NCBI GenBank assembly: GCA_933822405.4
Contig: CAKOGP040001001.1
Location: forward strand, 312,636-376,635
Direction: 5' to 3'
Length of the DNA: 64,000 bases
DNA from: Cylindrotheca closterium
Taxonomy: Eukaryota > Bacillariophyta > Bacillariophyceae > Bacillariales > Bacillariaceae
Made by a program: the position numbers and the translations under genes. Position 1 is the first letter of the stretch; every line of letters begins with the position of its first letter. The notes under the pieces are model-generated. The model had not been told where the DNA came from and did no database searches. It saw only the letters and a list, made by a program, of their open reading frames with translations. Below are positions 21,401 to 32,500 of the stretch, one piece after another.

Positions 21401-24400
21401 AATTGATGCCATCCTTCGTCTCGCGTTTCTCTCGCAAATTGCATTCCTCAAAAACTTGGTGATTGCCAGAGTTGCCTTTCTCTGTCGAATCCATAATGTA
21501 GCATTCTTTGCCTTGCTCGACTCTGCAACCTGCAACACGGTCCGACCATTGGCATCCAGTTGGTTTAGACTGGCGACGCCTTCATCAATTAACCACTTCA
21601 ATGCATCAACTCTATCATACGCAGCTGCAGCGTGAACAAGATAAAGACCACTTCGATCGCATGCCCTCTCATCAAGACTGCCTCGTGAAATTGCATCGCA
21701 GAGATCTTTCACAGATCCTCCGTTTTTCAGTGCGTCCAATTGCCGAAAGCGGCATTCTTGCTGCATGTGCAGACTTTGGAGGAATTCCCTTGCTTTCTCC
21801 TTACGCAACCAACGCCAATCTTTTGGGTCAACAAGTAGATCGATGCCGATATTTGACATCTGTCCAACCCATGATGAAAGAACAAGGTTCCAATCCATGG
21901 TGTTTTGCGATCGGCTTGGATCCACAAATAATAGGCTTGCCTCAATGTATGATACAATAGAAGTTGTCAATCGCTGGAGAAGCTTTCTTTCTTCACTTGT
22001 ACATTGGCGCCCTACCCCAAGACAGTCGACCAAATACAACATCCCTCGGATTATCTCAACAACTTTAATATCGGAATATCGAGATCGATCCACTACCCAT
22101 ACCGCTGCAAGCAAGATGTGTCGCCTTCCGTACGCCCCGAAAGCAATAATTTTTTTGACTTCGTTTTGAGATGTTTGCTTCAAATGACCAGAGCTTTCGT
22201 TTGATGATCCACCATATCGAACCAAGAAACCATGGATGTAGAAATAGCAAATAGATTTTGATACGTCATCCATCGATAAAGTCTGGATATGCATCCCATA
22301 CTCAGGATCGTCCTCCTCTTTGTGATAGTTCTGGCGTGGAAGATCACCTTCAAAATATGTCGCATACTCTCCCTTTACAGGATCAACTACGCTGGTGGTG
22401 TATTGCAGATAAGCATGAAACTCTTCAAAGCTTCCTCTTTCCAAAGCTCCTAATGCTGCGTACCAGCTTCGGTCATGCAGCGAAGAGGAAAAAACAATTT
22501 CGGGTGGCTCTGCGAGTAGGAGTTTCACAACGTCATTTCTGCCTAAACAGGATGCCAAATACGTCATAGTGACCTCTTTTCTCGCATTCAAGCTTTGGCT
22601 TTTCGTTAGGCAAATCCTAATCACATCGATATCCCCATCAACAGGAAGCAGTAAGTGGAGTTTATCCAGATTGGGTGGCTTCCAAACAAAATGTCTCAGG
22701 GATTTCAACTTTGCCATATCAAGCCTAGGATAGTACGCATTGAAATTAATTTCTCCAGAGTTTGTGATGGGATTGTATGTGTCACTAGCAGGTTCGGCTT
22801 CCTGTTTGATTATGTTCGCACAAGCCCGAATGAGCTCGATCAGGCTTCGCAATTGATTGTCACCGGATTGCGAAACAAGTAGCCTTCGACTTTCCAGCAA
22901 ACATTGATTATGCAATTGCAAGATGACAACTACTCTTGTGACCATCGATACCAACTTTTCCTTCAACTTGACATCCATGAAAAGTTTCATCAGAGGGTGG
23001 GGATCAGCTATGTAGTCTCGAACTTTGACAGATCGTAGCAATTTTGAGGCTGTCGCGCCGGAAAGGAGTTCGGTACCAACAAATACAGAGCAATCAAGTT
23101 TGATGTAGACAATATCCCAGCCTTTATCCCCAAAGAATGTATAGTGTCCATTCGAATCCATTTCTTCTGCTGCAATCATCCTGGTGCACATCCAAAGACA
23201 AAAATCGACAGCTCCAACTTCAAGGCATCGCGTGATAACCGACGCGTACGAGTAACTTAGCTCTTCTGTATCGTCCATGGTCCAGCAGTCAACAGCCTGC
23301 CAGGATTTCAGATCCATGCATTTCGTTTGAAGTACATGATCCTTCAATGCATCCAACGACGGGGACTCCGTTCCGGCTAAACTCAGAAGCAAATTTAGAT
23401 CCTGCTCCAATTGCGAAGATGCAAGTGAGGGTGGAACCCAACTCCGAACAAACTCATAACTAGATTTCGATGCAATCTCCACAATCGAAACTTGGTTCAT
23501 GTCAACTACCGGACACCCACGCGACAGTAGCACATCCGCAATAGTAATGTGCCCACACGATGCCGCAACATGAGCTGCGTACAAGCCTTTGTACTTGCCG
23601 TCTCCAACAGACTCCATCACAAACGATGCAAATGTTGACAGAGTGCTCAAGTAATGCATTATCTCAATGCGCCCAAAATGCGCTGCAGCGTGAACCAAGT
23701 TGAAATCCGCAGTCGGGTCCGAAAGAACGCCAGCCCCGTGCAGATCAAATAACCAATTCAAAGTTTGAATGTCGTCGTACTGTATTGTTAGGAGAGACAG
23801 AAGAAAAAGCTTGTTTTTCCTCCATGCACGTGCTGAGTGTCCTAGCCCAAAAGCAGAGTCAATTGTCATCTCAAGATGGGATTCAACTTCCGGTTCGATA
23901 TCACCAGTGAGAGATGTGTAACCGCCTTCAACAAGCCATCGAACAGCACTGCATTGTCGAAAAGCGATTGCTAAGGCCAGGCTTGGTTGCGGGGAATTTT
24001 TGTCTTTCACGAGATAGTCGAGCAGCTTCCATTGGTCTTCAACATTATCATCGTCTGCCATGAGTGCTATCTTGCGCTCAAAAGTCGCGATATACGAGTC
24101 GGTATAACTGAAGCTATCTAGTCGAAAGTCAGATACTCTTGTCATCATTTCGTCGATCCATGCCTTGCGATTGAAGTCCTGTTTCGCAAGGAAATCTTGT
24201 AAGCATAAAAAATACATATTCAACCCTTGGTCCCAGCTATATTCAGAGAAGCTTTTGGTTTCGCCACTGGCAACGGCATCAACCAACGAAACGTAGGTAT
24301 ATTTTTCTTCATCCCTATTAACCCATTTTTTCAGATCTGGCTGCACGAATTCTTCCAGGTCGGCACGGGTTTTCAGAAGAACAAATGAATCCTGGTGATC

Positions 24401-26110
24401 GAGCAACGTGGGGTCCTCTTCTATCATCAGTTGAAGAAGATTGTAGTCTCGATGCCGACCAAGTGATTGGAAGTCTGACTTCGCTTTGAACTTTTCATCC
24501 TTCATATGCTCATTGCCATAAAAACTACAATGGCCTACATCAATCAAGCGATAATCCCAACAGTGTCGCAAATATTGCTGCATTCTGGATTTTGCTTTTG
24601 ATCCCTGAAAATGCTCTCTGACCAATTCTTCTTCAAAACCGAACGAATCCGAGATATTAGACACTCGTTTGAATGAAGTGAAGCGACCTGCAATATAACG
24701 AATTTGCCAAATAACCGAGGGCGTCAATGTCTTTTCCAGATCTTTGATCATGTCTTCTAAACAAAGACCATCCGATTCGCCATACGCAAACAGGCTCCCC
24801 AGGGCCAGTGGAGACAACGCATAGTCTAAAGCTCTGACGTTGTTCTTCATTACCAATGTGAGGAAATAATTTCTGTTCGCGTCGAGATAGATCCCTCGAA
24901 AGCATCCTCGAAACAATCCGTAGATGTTGTCAATGCCTGATTTTGACCGCGACTGATTTTGTGCAACCACTTGGTGTATGAAGCGCAGAATATGAGGAGA
25001 CGATGCAAAACGCTGTAACATCGCATCCCCGCCAGCTTTCAGCAAAGTAGTCAGTTTTAGTCCCAGATTGTCTTGTATCCACAAAAGCGCATTGTAACTA
25101 CCAAGGTCCAATGCCTCTGCAATGAAAGAGTCTTGGAAGGAAGATACATCGATTCCAAACTCATCGACCAAATATGATATGTGCTGCAAACTACAGTCAT
25201 CCTCTATTGCATTTCTAAGCCTTGCCCGAGGATCGTCCCGAGCGATGTATTCATCCGAGTCTTCGAGGATTAAGCATCGGTGTACCTTCCCCTTGTGCTG
25301 AAATGAACATTCGTAGAATCCCAAGAAAACTGCGTACTTTGGACTCTTTCTAGCGTCTTGTTTGATTTTCATCGGAATGGTGTCAACGATTTTGCCGTCT
25401 CTCCAACCATCTCCAAGATACCTTCCTGCTAGTTTGATTCCTTCTGCTAAAGCTGCATTGAAAACAACCTTGTCCCCAACATCAAAGCGTGTAGACAGTG
25501 GGATGTCTTTAATCTCTTCTTCTGACAAGTCATCATAGACTGGCGTGACATACTCCAATTCCACTTCTGGTTGGCAAAGATACAACGGATAGGCCCGCGA
25601 CAAGACGTTCCGATTGTCCGTTGCAGCCGGATGAGGCCATAATTCAATGACTTCATGCTGGATCCACTCTCCAACATCATCCTCTGGAGTGTCTTTCACG
25701 TAGCATAGCACATTGTCACCTACTTTATATCTTAGCTGGGTGAAGTGAAGGTCCGTGTAGATGTCTTTTTCGTCAACGATAATCGCTGTGGCGTTCTCTC
25801 CGTAGGCCGTAAATTGGAACTTTCCTTCTGGAAGTTCCTCGTCGCTCCCATCTGCTTTGCGACGAATGACTCCCCGAAACATGCGATTTCTATTTGCAGG
25901 GTCGTAGTAGCGAACAAAATCGCCATCCAGAAACGGCCGAGGCTTTCCGCCGTAAGCAAGCTCGTGCTCGTTAGCAGATGGATCATCCTGGTATTCTTCC
26001 TCTTCTTCGCCTGCTTTTCTTTCTTCTTCCCTACGCTCGGCCCTTTCTCTCATACGAGCCTGATGAGCCTCTTTGTTGGTGCTTTTTTTCTTTTTGCTTT
26101 TCTTGCCCAT
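18491..26110 (-). CDS. Giant ankyrin-repeat / UvrD-like SF1 helicase protein (TRANK1-like), intact copy
   Basis: A 2539-residue intronless frame. The Lys-rich N-terminus (KKSKKKKS) is followed by a region resembling chromo/Tudor-like barrels (~70-270; VGDKVVF, GDGWRDGKI). A long helical part contains ankyrin-like units near 800-850 (LVHAAAHFGRIEIM, HVAASCGHITIADVLL), ~1190 and ~1500, and an IQ-like basic stretch lies near 1570. A superfamily-I helicase core occupies ~1880-2370: Walker A GRSGTGKT (~1895-1902), Walker B VDEIQDY (~2119), a VNVNYRS motif, AAKGLEFKSV (motif V) and YTAVTRS (motif VI). Animal TRANK1 and fungal relatives share the ankyrin-helicase layout. DNA or RNA unwinding is predicted from the motifs; the biological role is not known. 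A broken tandem copy lies upstream (26536-34184). Confidence 0.9.
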   Translation of the reverse strand: MGKKSKKKKSTNKEAHQARMRERAERREEERKAGEEEEEYQDDPSANEHELAYGGKPRPFLDGDFVRYYDPANRNRMFRGVIRRKADGSDEELPEGKFQFTAYGENATAIIVDEKDIYTDLHFTQLRYKVGDNVLCYVKDTPEDDVGEWIQHEVIELWPHPAATDNRNVLSRAYPLYLCQPEVELEYVTPVYDDLSEEEIKDIPLSTRFDVGDKVVFNAALAEGIKLAGRYLGDGWRDGKIVDTIPMKIKQDARKSPKYAVFLGFYECSFQHKGKVHRCLILEDSDEYIARDDPRARLRNAIEDDCSLQHISYLVDEFGIDVSSFQDSFIAEALDLGSYNALLWIQDNLGLKLTTLLKAGGDAMLQRFASSPHILRFIHQVVAQNQSRSKSGIDNIYGLFRGCFRGIYLDANRNYFLTLVMKNNVRALDYALSPLALGSLFAYGESDGLCLEDMIKDLEKTLTPSVIWQIRYIAGRFTSFKRVSNISDSFGFEEELVREHFQGSKAKSRMQQYLRHCWDYRLIDVGHCSFYGNEHMKDEKFKAKSDFQSLGRHRDYNLLQLMIEEDPTLLDHQDSFVLLKTRADLEEFVQPDLKKWVNRDEEKYTYVSLVDAVASGETKSFSEYSWDQGLNMYFLCLQDFLAKQDFNRKAWIDEMMTRVSDFRLDSFSYTDSYIATFERKIALMADDDNVEDQWKLLDYLVKDKNSPQPSLALAIAFRQCSAVRWLVEGGYTSLTGDIEPEVESHLEMTIDSAFGLGHSARAWRKNKLFLLSLLTIQYDDIQTLNWLFDLHGAGVLSDPTADFNLVHAAAHFGRIEIMHYLSTLSTFASFVMESVGDGKYKGLYAAHVAASCGHITIADVLLSRGCPVVDMNQVSIVEIASKSSYEFVRSWVPPSLASSQLEQDLNLLLSLAGTESPSLDALKDHVLQTKCMDLKSWQAVDCWTMDDTEELSYSYASVITRCLEVGAVDFCLWMCTRMIAAEEMDSNGHYTFFGDKGWDIVYIKLDCSVFVGTELLSGATASKLLRSVKVRDYIADPHPLMKLFMDVKLKEKLVSMVTRVVVILQLHNQCLLESRRLLVSQSGDNQLRSLIELIRACANIIKQEAEPASDTYNPITNSGEINFNAYYPRLDMAKLKSLRHFVWKPPNLDKLHLLLPVDGDIDVIRICLTKSQSLNARKEVTMTYLASCLGRNDVVKLLLAEPPEIVFSSSLHDRSWYAALGALERGSFEEFHAYLQYTTSVVDPVKGEYATYFEGDLPRQNYHKEEDDPEYGMHIQTLSMDDVSKSICYFYIHGFLVRYGGSSNESSGHLKQTSQNEVKKIIAFGAYGRRHILLAAVWVVDRSRYSDIKVVEIIRGMLYLVDCLGVGRQCTSEERKLLQRLTTSIVSYIEASLLFVDPSRSQNTMDWNLVLSSWVGQMSNIGIDLLVDPKDWRWLRKEKAREFLQSLHMQQECRFRQLDALKNGGSVKDLCDAISRGSLDERACDRSGLYLVHAAAAYDRVDALKWLIDEGVASLNQLDANGRTVLQVAESSKAKNATLWIRQRKATLAITKFLRNAICERNARRRMASIRRGISKLQAVCRAWSVRQATRTQVLMHVESSRLFQHVWCKCIDLIGNTMVGASEWSSIRDSTVDFVKSSEELQADEGIIVNDISTTREISDDMIETLEVLDTAMESVQNTIFDNASNQPNVDDNEIRKMSRPMPSPDMSKTMDEIAYKTIQYTPHVVKWLKQGDSKYRDFFVRRITQLSQGERSRILAKRLKGSKTVTVYETYLEQKSGFRILWTEEGANMLIWYVAKHDNVSRMVRLIDDSNARSNRQLVPGDSLFVDVSETMDHNTNPSRIMLDPTGNVPLKVYQFGGIDEVGQVVEDSWTPRLKLTDEERDIVETTGTVLLLGRSGTGKTVCILSRMDYDRQVNVHDLTFTQLFVARSRRLCKYVSETVGQTQNPNGNANGDTTVVTTSMTFTTFDELLSRLEYALPRVDNIRDMFRRSERMTFQRFKTEVYSGDKGIDPLLVWSCIRSFIKGSIEATTQLQADNHVVDRQSFLNLEIFGSRRCRLGVDEQRPIVYDIFVKYQRYMEEYNLWDDCDRIMALLQRLESSKTTAPDIYHQIRKRKIYVDEIQDYTQAEILLFFYLSGPGDLFLAGDPAQSVVEGVEFRFEDIRSVEYHIAKDKSGLLLQKPKTVNVNYRSHAGILNTAGAILSCMFGAFPHSAKQLKEDRGVFVGPRPGVLYKVSTAMVESVIKTKLNGTMILVHDSSVSRWRRALGGYALVYGIRAAKGLEFKSVMVLGFFGELPDGIQKPWRDLLLGRANDEYQNLYPEVEGHMKLLYTAVTRSIERLFFVEIEGSVAGDAFVRWITTTSMARNKTRKGTESQSASSSSTPLVPLASRNKVDDVENMTMTRDEWLSSGMDNAEAAEVEEDLSAAESLWDKAIYCFREAGDDDLARKARTHRSSVRFQMRLPVLTPGGHGKDKPTLEDDDGELSSEYRLLEMEGASVVESLLCEGLLEEAKNLCRRLIPFMSEESVDHLQRKIIRRL
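18719..21455 (-). repeat. High-identity duplication tract, partner 1 (helicase part)
   Basis: This segment matches 26764-29502 at a constant offset of 8045 bp, with only a handful of substitutions that I could find by eye (for example two near 20236-20249). One 2-bp length difference falls near the upstream end. Outside it the two genes are visibly diverged. Confidence 0.85.
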
Positions 26111-26535
26111 GGTTCATGTTTTTATTCAACGATCGTTTGTTGCATATTGAATATTGGTGGATGTATCATAGTATAAAATATTGAATGCCAAAGTTCGCAT
26201 CGTGATGAATACAATTATTATTATATAATTCATATTTAAAAATTAGAAAGTTAATATATTGCTTGCATATATTGGTATGAAACCAGAACAAGTACACGGT
26301 ACCTAATAGTACTTGAACAGCCGACAAAGGGCAGAGGATTTTGTTTTTACTTACAGTTGTCCTATATAAGACTACTTATGAGATAATGATCGGGCATTGG
26401 CAAAGAGATGGAGGTGTGTAATATTGAATGTGCTACTGTCTCGTTTCAATCTTCCATCATTCTATATGCATTATAGGATACTTTCCCACGATACAAGGCA
26501 CTGATGGTGAATACAGTCTAGCACGATCTGCCTGA
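26111..26535. other. Spacer between the tandem helicase genes, 425 bp
   Basis: AT-rich upstream region of the intact gene and downstream region of the broken copy. No gene seen. Confidence 0.5.
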
Positions 26536-29500
26536 TCACAATCGTCGAATGATCTTGCGCTGTAGATGATCGACTGATTCCTCCGACATAAATGGAACCA
26601 ACCCTCGACACAGATTCTTCGCTTCCTCTACCAGACCCTCATACAATAGTGACTCCACGACGCTTGCGCCTTCCATCTCCAACAGATGATATTCCGATGA
26701 CAATTCACCATCATCGTCGCCCACTATTGACTTATCTTTTCCATGGCCCCCTGGTGTCAGGACAGGGAGTCTCATTTGAAACCGAACGCTCGATCGATGC
26801 GTTCGCGCCTTGCGGGCCAAACCATCATCTCCGGCCTCTCGAAAGCAATAGATGGCCTTGTCCCACAATGATTCGGCTGCCGACAAGTCTTCCTCTACTT
26901 CCGCGGCTTCCGCATTGTCCATCCCTGACGATAGCCATTCGTCCCTCGTCATTGTCATATTCTCCACATCGTCCACCTTGTTGCGACTCGCCAGTGGAAC
27001 CAATGGCGTCGAAGATGATGATGCAGATTGCGACTCGGTTCCCTTACGAGTCTTGTTTCGCGCCATGGACGTCGTCGTGATCCAACGGACAAAGGCATCT
27101 CCCGCAACGCTGCCTTCTATTTCCACAAAGAACAAACGTTCAATGCTACGAGTCACAGCTGTATACAACAACTTCATGTGACCTTCCACTTCTGGATACA
27201 AATTCTGATATTCATCATTGGCTCTACCCAGCAATAAGTCTCGCCATGGCTTTTGAATGCCATCTGGAAGCTCACCAAAGAATCCCAACACCATCACACT
27301 CTTGAATTCCAAACCCTTGGCCGCACGAATACCATACACCAAGGCGTATCCACCCAAAGCACGACGCCAACGAGATACACTGGAATCGTGGACCAAGATC
27401 ATCGTTCCGTTTAGCTTGGTCTTGATGACAGACTCGACCATTGCGGTCGATACCTTGTACAGCACTCCAGGTCTTGGACCCACAAAGACACCTCGATCTT
27501 CCTTCAGCTGCTTGGCGCTATGAGGAAACGCACCAAACATGCACGACAAGATGGCTCCAGCCGTGTTCAGAATACCAGCGTGACTGCGGTAATTGACATT
27601 GACCGTCTTTGGCTTTTGCAGCAACAGCCCACTCTTGTCCTTGGCGATATGATATTCGACGGAACGGATGTCTTCAAATCGAAACTCAACTCCCTCTACG
27701 ACACTCTGTGCTGGATCGCCAGCCAAGAACAGATCGCCAGGTCCGCTCAAATAGAAAAACAGCAAAATCTCCGCTTGAGTGTAGTCCTGGATTTCATCCA
27801 CATAGATCTTTCGCTTGCGGATTTGGTGGTAAATGTCGGGAGCGGTGGTCTTGGATGACTCCAGCCGTTGCAACAGCGCCATGATGCGATCGCAGTCGTC
27901 CCACAGGTTGTACTCTTCCATATACCGCTGGTACTTCACAAAGATATCGTACACGATGGGTCGCTGCTCGTCGACACCCAGGCGACAACGCCTGCTACCA
28001 AAGATCTCCAAATTCAAGAACGACTGTCGATCCACGACATGATTGTCTGCCTGCAGCTGTGTTGTAGCCTCGATGGATCCCTTGATGAAGGATCGGATAC
28101 ATGACCATACCAGCAACGGGTCGATGCCTTTGTCGCCCGAGTACACCTCCGTCTTGAATCTTTGAAAAGTCATCCGTTCGCTGCGCCGAAACATATCTCG
28201 AATATTATCCACTCTGGGTAGTGCGTACTCCAACCTCGACAACAACTCATCAAATGTGGTAAAGGTCATGCTTGTCGTTACCACGGTTGTACCACCATTG
28301 GCATTACCATTTGGATTCTGTGTCTGTCCCACAGTCTCTGATACATACTTGCACAACCGACGAGACCGAGCTACAAAGAGCTGTGTGAAAGTCAAGTCGT
28401 GCACATTGACCTGACGATCGTAGTCCATTCGACTCAAAATACAAACAGTCTTTCCTGTTCCCGATCTACCTAGAAGCAACACGGTCCCCGTCGTCTCGAC
28501 GATGTCTCGTTCTTCATCGGTCAACTTCAAACGGGGCGTCCAAGAGTCTTCCACGACTTGGCCGACCTCATCGATGCCACCAAACTGATATACTTTCAGA
28601 GGAACATTTCCAGTCGGATCTAACATGATACGACTTGGATTCGTATTGTGATCCATCGTTTCAGACACGTCAACAAACAAGCTATCACCAGGCACAAGTT
28701 GTCGGTTGCTTCGAGCATTAGAGTCATCAATCAGCCTTACCATCCGAGATACATTGTCGTGCTTTGCAACATACCAGATCAGCATGTTGGCACCTTCTTC
28801 GGTCCACAAAATTCGAAAGCCTGACTTTTGTTCCAAATAGGTCTCGTACACGGTGACCGTCTTGCTGCCTTTCAGTCGTTTGGCAAGGATACGGCTCCGC
28901 TCACCTTGAGAAAGCTGGGTGATGCGACGAACGAAGAAATCTCTGTATTTGGAATCTCCCTGCTTCAGCCACTTGACAACGTGAGGAGTATACTGGATGG
29001 TTTTGTATGCAATTTCGTCCATTGTTTTGCTCATATCTGGAGATGGCATCGGTCGGGACATCTTTCTGATTTCATTATCATCAACGTTTGGTTGGTTTGA
29101 CGCATTGTCAAAGATGGTATTTTGGACACTTTCCATGGCAGTATCAAGCACTTCCAACGTCTCAATCATATCGTCTGAAATTTCACGAGTGGTGCTGATG
29201 TCGTTGACAATAATACCCTCATCAGCTTGTAGTTCTTCGGACGATTTCACAAAATCAACTGTTGAGTCACGGATTGATGACCACTCAGAAGCGCCAACCA
29301 TCGTATTTCCGATGAGGTCAATACATTTGCACCAAACATGCTGAAACAAACGAGAGCTCTCCACATGTGCATAAGAACCTGCGTTCTTGTAGCTTGTCTC
29401 ACTGACCAACCACGGCATACTGCTTGCAGTTTGGAAATTCCGCGACGAATTGATGCCATCCTTCGTCTCGCGTTTCTCTCGCAAATTGCATTCCTCAAAA

Positions 29501-32500
29501 ACTTGGAAATGATCCGCATTGCGTTTCGCTGTCGAATCCATAATGTAGCATTCTTCGCCTTGCTCGACTCTGCAACAACCTGCAACACGGTCCGACCATT
29601 AGCATCCAACTGGTTTAGACTGGCAATGTCTTCTTCCACCAACCACTTCAATGCATCAACTCTATCGTATGCAGCTGCAATGTGAACAAGACGCAGTCCA
29701 CTCCGGCCGCACGCCGTCGCATCAAGACTTCCTTTTGAAATTTCATGCTGATGATCTTTGACAGATCCTCCGTTTTTTTCAAAGCATCAAATTGCTGAAA
29801 GAGCTTGTCTTGCTGCTTGATTAGACTTTGAACGAGCTTTCGTGCTTCCTCATTTCCCATCCAGGACCCAAGCTTCGAAGCGAAAAGTATAGGGATACCT
29901 ATTTTTGTCATCTTGTCTACCCATTTGGAAAAAAATGAGTTCCATTCAGTGCCTTTTTGAGATTGGCGTATTTCAATCAATGAAACAATAGAAGTTGTCA
30001 ATCGTTGGAGAACCTTTCTTTCTTCACTTGTGCACTGATGCCCTACTCCAAGACAGTCGACCAAATGCAACAAACATCGAATGGACTCAGCAATGGTCAA
30101 AACGTAAGATCGATTCACAATCTACAATGCCGCAAGCAAGATGTGCCGCTTTTCATACTCCCCAAAAGCAACAAAAGTTTCGATTTCATTCCGAAAGGCT
30201 TGGTTTATTTCACCCGAGGTTTCAGTGGACACCCGACAATATCGAAGCAAGAAACCATGGGTGTAGAAATAGCAAAAAGATTTTGATACATCATCCATCG
30301 ATAATGTCTGGATGCTCCTTCTAGACTCAGGATCGTCCTTCCCATCTTCTGTAAAGTAAGTGTTTGGAAAATCACCTTCAAGATATGTCGCATACTTTCC
30401 CTTTACAGGATCAACTACGCTGATGGTGCCTTCACCAAAATCATGAAAATCTTCAAACCTTCCTCTTTCTAAAGCTTCCAATGCCACGTACTAGCTTCGG
30501 TCATGTAGCGAAGAGGAAAAAACGATTTCCGGTGTCTCTTCAAACAGACCAATACGCCAATGGAAATACATCGAAAATACGCCAACAAGTGGTCATTCGG
30601 AATGAGTCTTACAATGTCATTCCTGTCAAGACAAGATGCCACATATGCCATGGTGACTTCTTTTTTGGCATTCAACTTTCGATTGCTCTGTAGGCAGAAC
30701 CGAATTACATCAACATTCCCATCAAGTGGAAGCACTATATGGAGCATGTGGAAATTGTCCGGGACCCAAACGTTTGCCTAAGGGATTTCAGCTTCACACG
30801 ATCAGGCTTAGAATAGTAGCCATTGAAATCGATTTCTCCAAAGTTTGTGACACAGCAAAATTCGTCGCTAGGAAGTTCAGCTTCCTCCGCAATTATTTTT
30901 GAACACGTCCGAATTAGCTCGAGCATGCTTTGCAATTGCTTCTCGCCAGATTGCGAGACCAGTAGTCTTTCAGTCTCCAACAAACTTTGATTGTGTAACT
31001 CTCTGATAACCATTACTTTTGTGACCACATATGACAATTTTTTCTGCAACTTATACGGCAACAATAGGTGCATCAAAGGGTGGGGATCAGAGATGTAATC
31101 TCGAACTTTAACAGATCGTAGCGAAATAGAATCAAATGCGTGAGCTAGCACTTCTGTACCAACAAATTCAATGGCATCAACTTCCATATAAACGAAATCA
31201 TAGTCCTTATCCTCAAAGAAATTATTGCTCCCGAAACGATCTACCCGAGAAGCTGCAATCATCCTGGTGCACAGCCAAAGACAAAAATCTAAAGCTTCAA
31301 CTTCAAGGCATCGCGTGACAACCGACGCGTACGAGTAGTTGAGGTCTCCTGTATCATGCATTTTCCAGCAATCGACAGCTTGCCAGCATTCAACATCCAT
31401 ACACTTTGATTGAAGTACGTGATACTTTAATGCATCCAACGACGGGAACTCCTCACAAGCCATGGTGAGCATCAAATTTAGATCCTGTTCCAATTGCGAA
31501 GATGCAAGTGAGGGTGGAACCCAACTCCGAACAAACTCATAACTAGATTTCGATGCAACCTCAACAATCGAAACATGGTTCATGTCAACTACCGGACACC
31601 CACGCGAAAGTAGTACATCCGCAATAGCAATGTGCCCACACGATGCCGCAACATGAGCTGCGTACAAGCCTTTGTACTTGCCGTCTCCAACAGACTTCAT
31701 CACAAGCGATGCAAATGTTGACAAAGTGCTCAAGTAACAATGCATTATCTCAATGCGTCCAAAATGTGCCGCAGCGTGAACCAAGTTGAAATCCGCAGTC
31801 GGGTCCGAAAGAACGTCAGCCCCGTGCAGATCAAATAACCAATTCAAAGTTTGAATGTCGTCGTACTGTATCGTAAGGAGCGACAAAAGAAAAAGCTTGT
31901 TTTCCCTCCATGCACCTGTTGAGTGTCCCAGCCCAAAAGCAGAGTCAATCGTCATCTCAAGATGGGATTCAAGTTCTGGTTCGATATCACCAGTGAAAGA
32001 TGAGTAACCGCGCTCATCGACCCAGCGAACGGCGCTACACTGTCTCGCTGCGATTGCTAAAGCCAGGCTTGGTTGCGGGGAGTCTTTTTCTTTCACGAGA
32101 TAGTCGAGCAGCTTCCATTGGTCTTCAACATTATCATCGTCTGTCATTAGTGCTATCTTGCGCTCAAACATGTGGATGCAGCAATCTCTTTTGTGTTCAG
32201 AAAGCCCAGCAGTTTGCCTCAAACTAGATACTCTTGTCATCATTTCGTCGATCCATGCCTTGCAATCGAAGTCCTGTTTCTCCAGGAACTCCTCTAAGCG
32301 TCGGTGGTACTCTCCCAATCCATCAGTTTCCAAAGAATATCCATCTGTATAGAAACTTTTAGTTTCACCAATGACAGTGGCATCAACCAACGAAACGTAG
32401 GTATATTTTTCTTGATCCCTATTAACCCATTTTTTCAGATCCAGCTGCACATATTCTCCCTGGTCATCACGGTTGTTTTCGATGAAAATCGAGTCCCGGT

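Noticed and set aside
18543..22882. Many plus-strand frames over the helicase gene
   Set aside because: They mirror the minus-strand gene and recur at the same offset in the duplicate copy, as expected of shadows.
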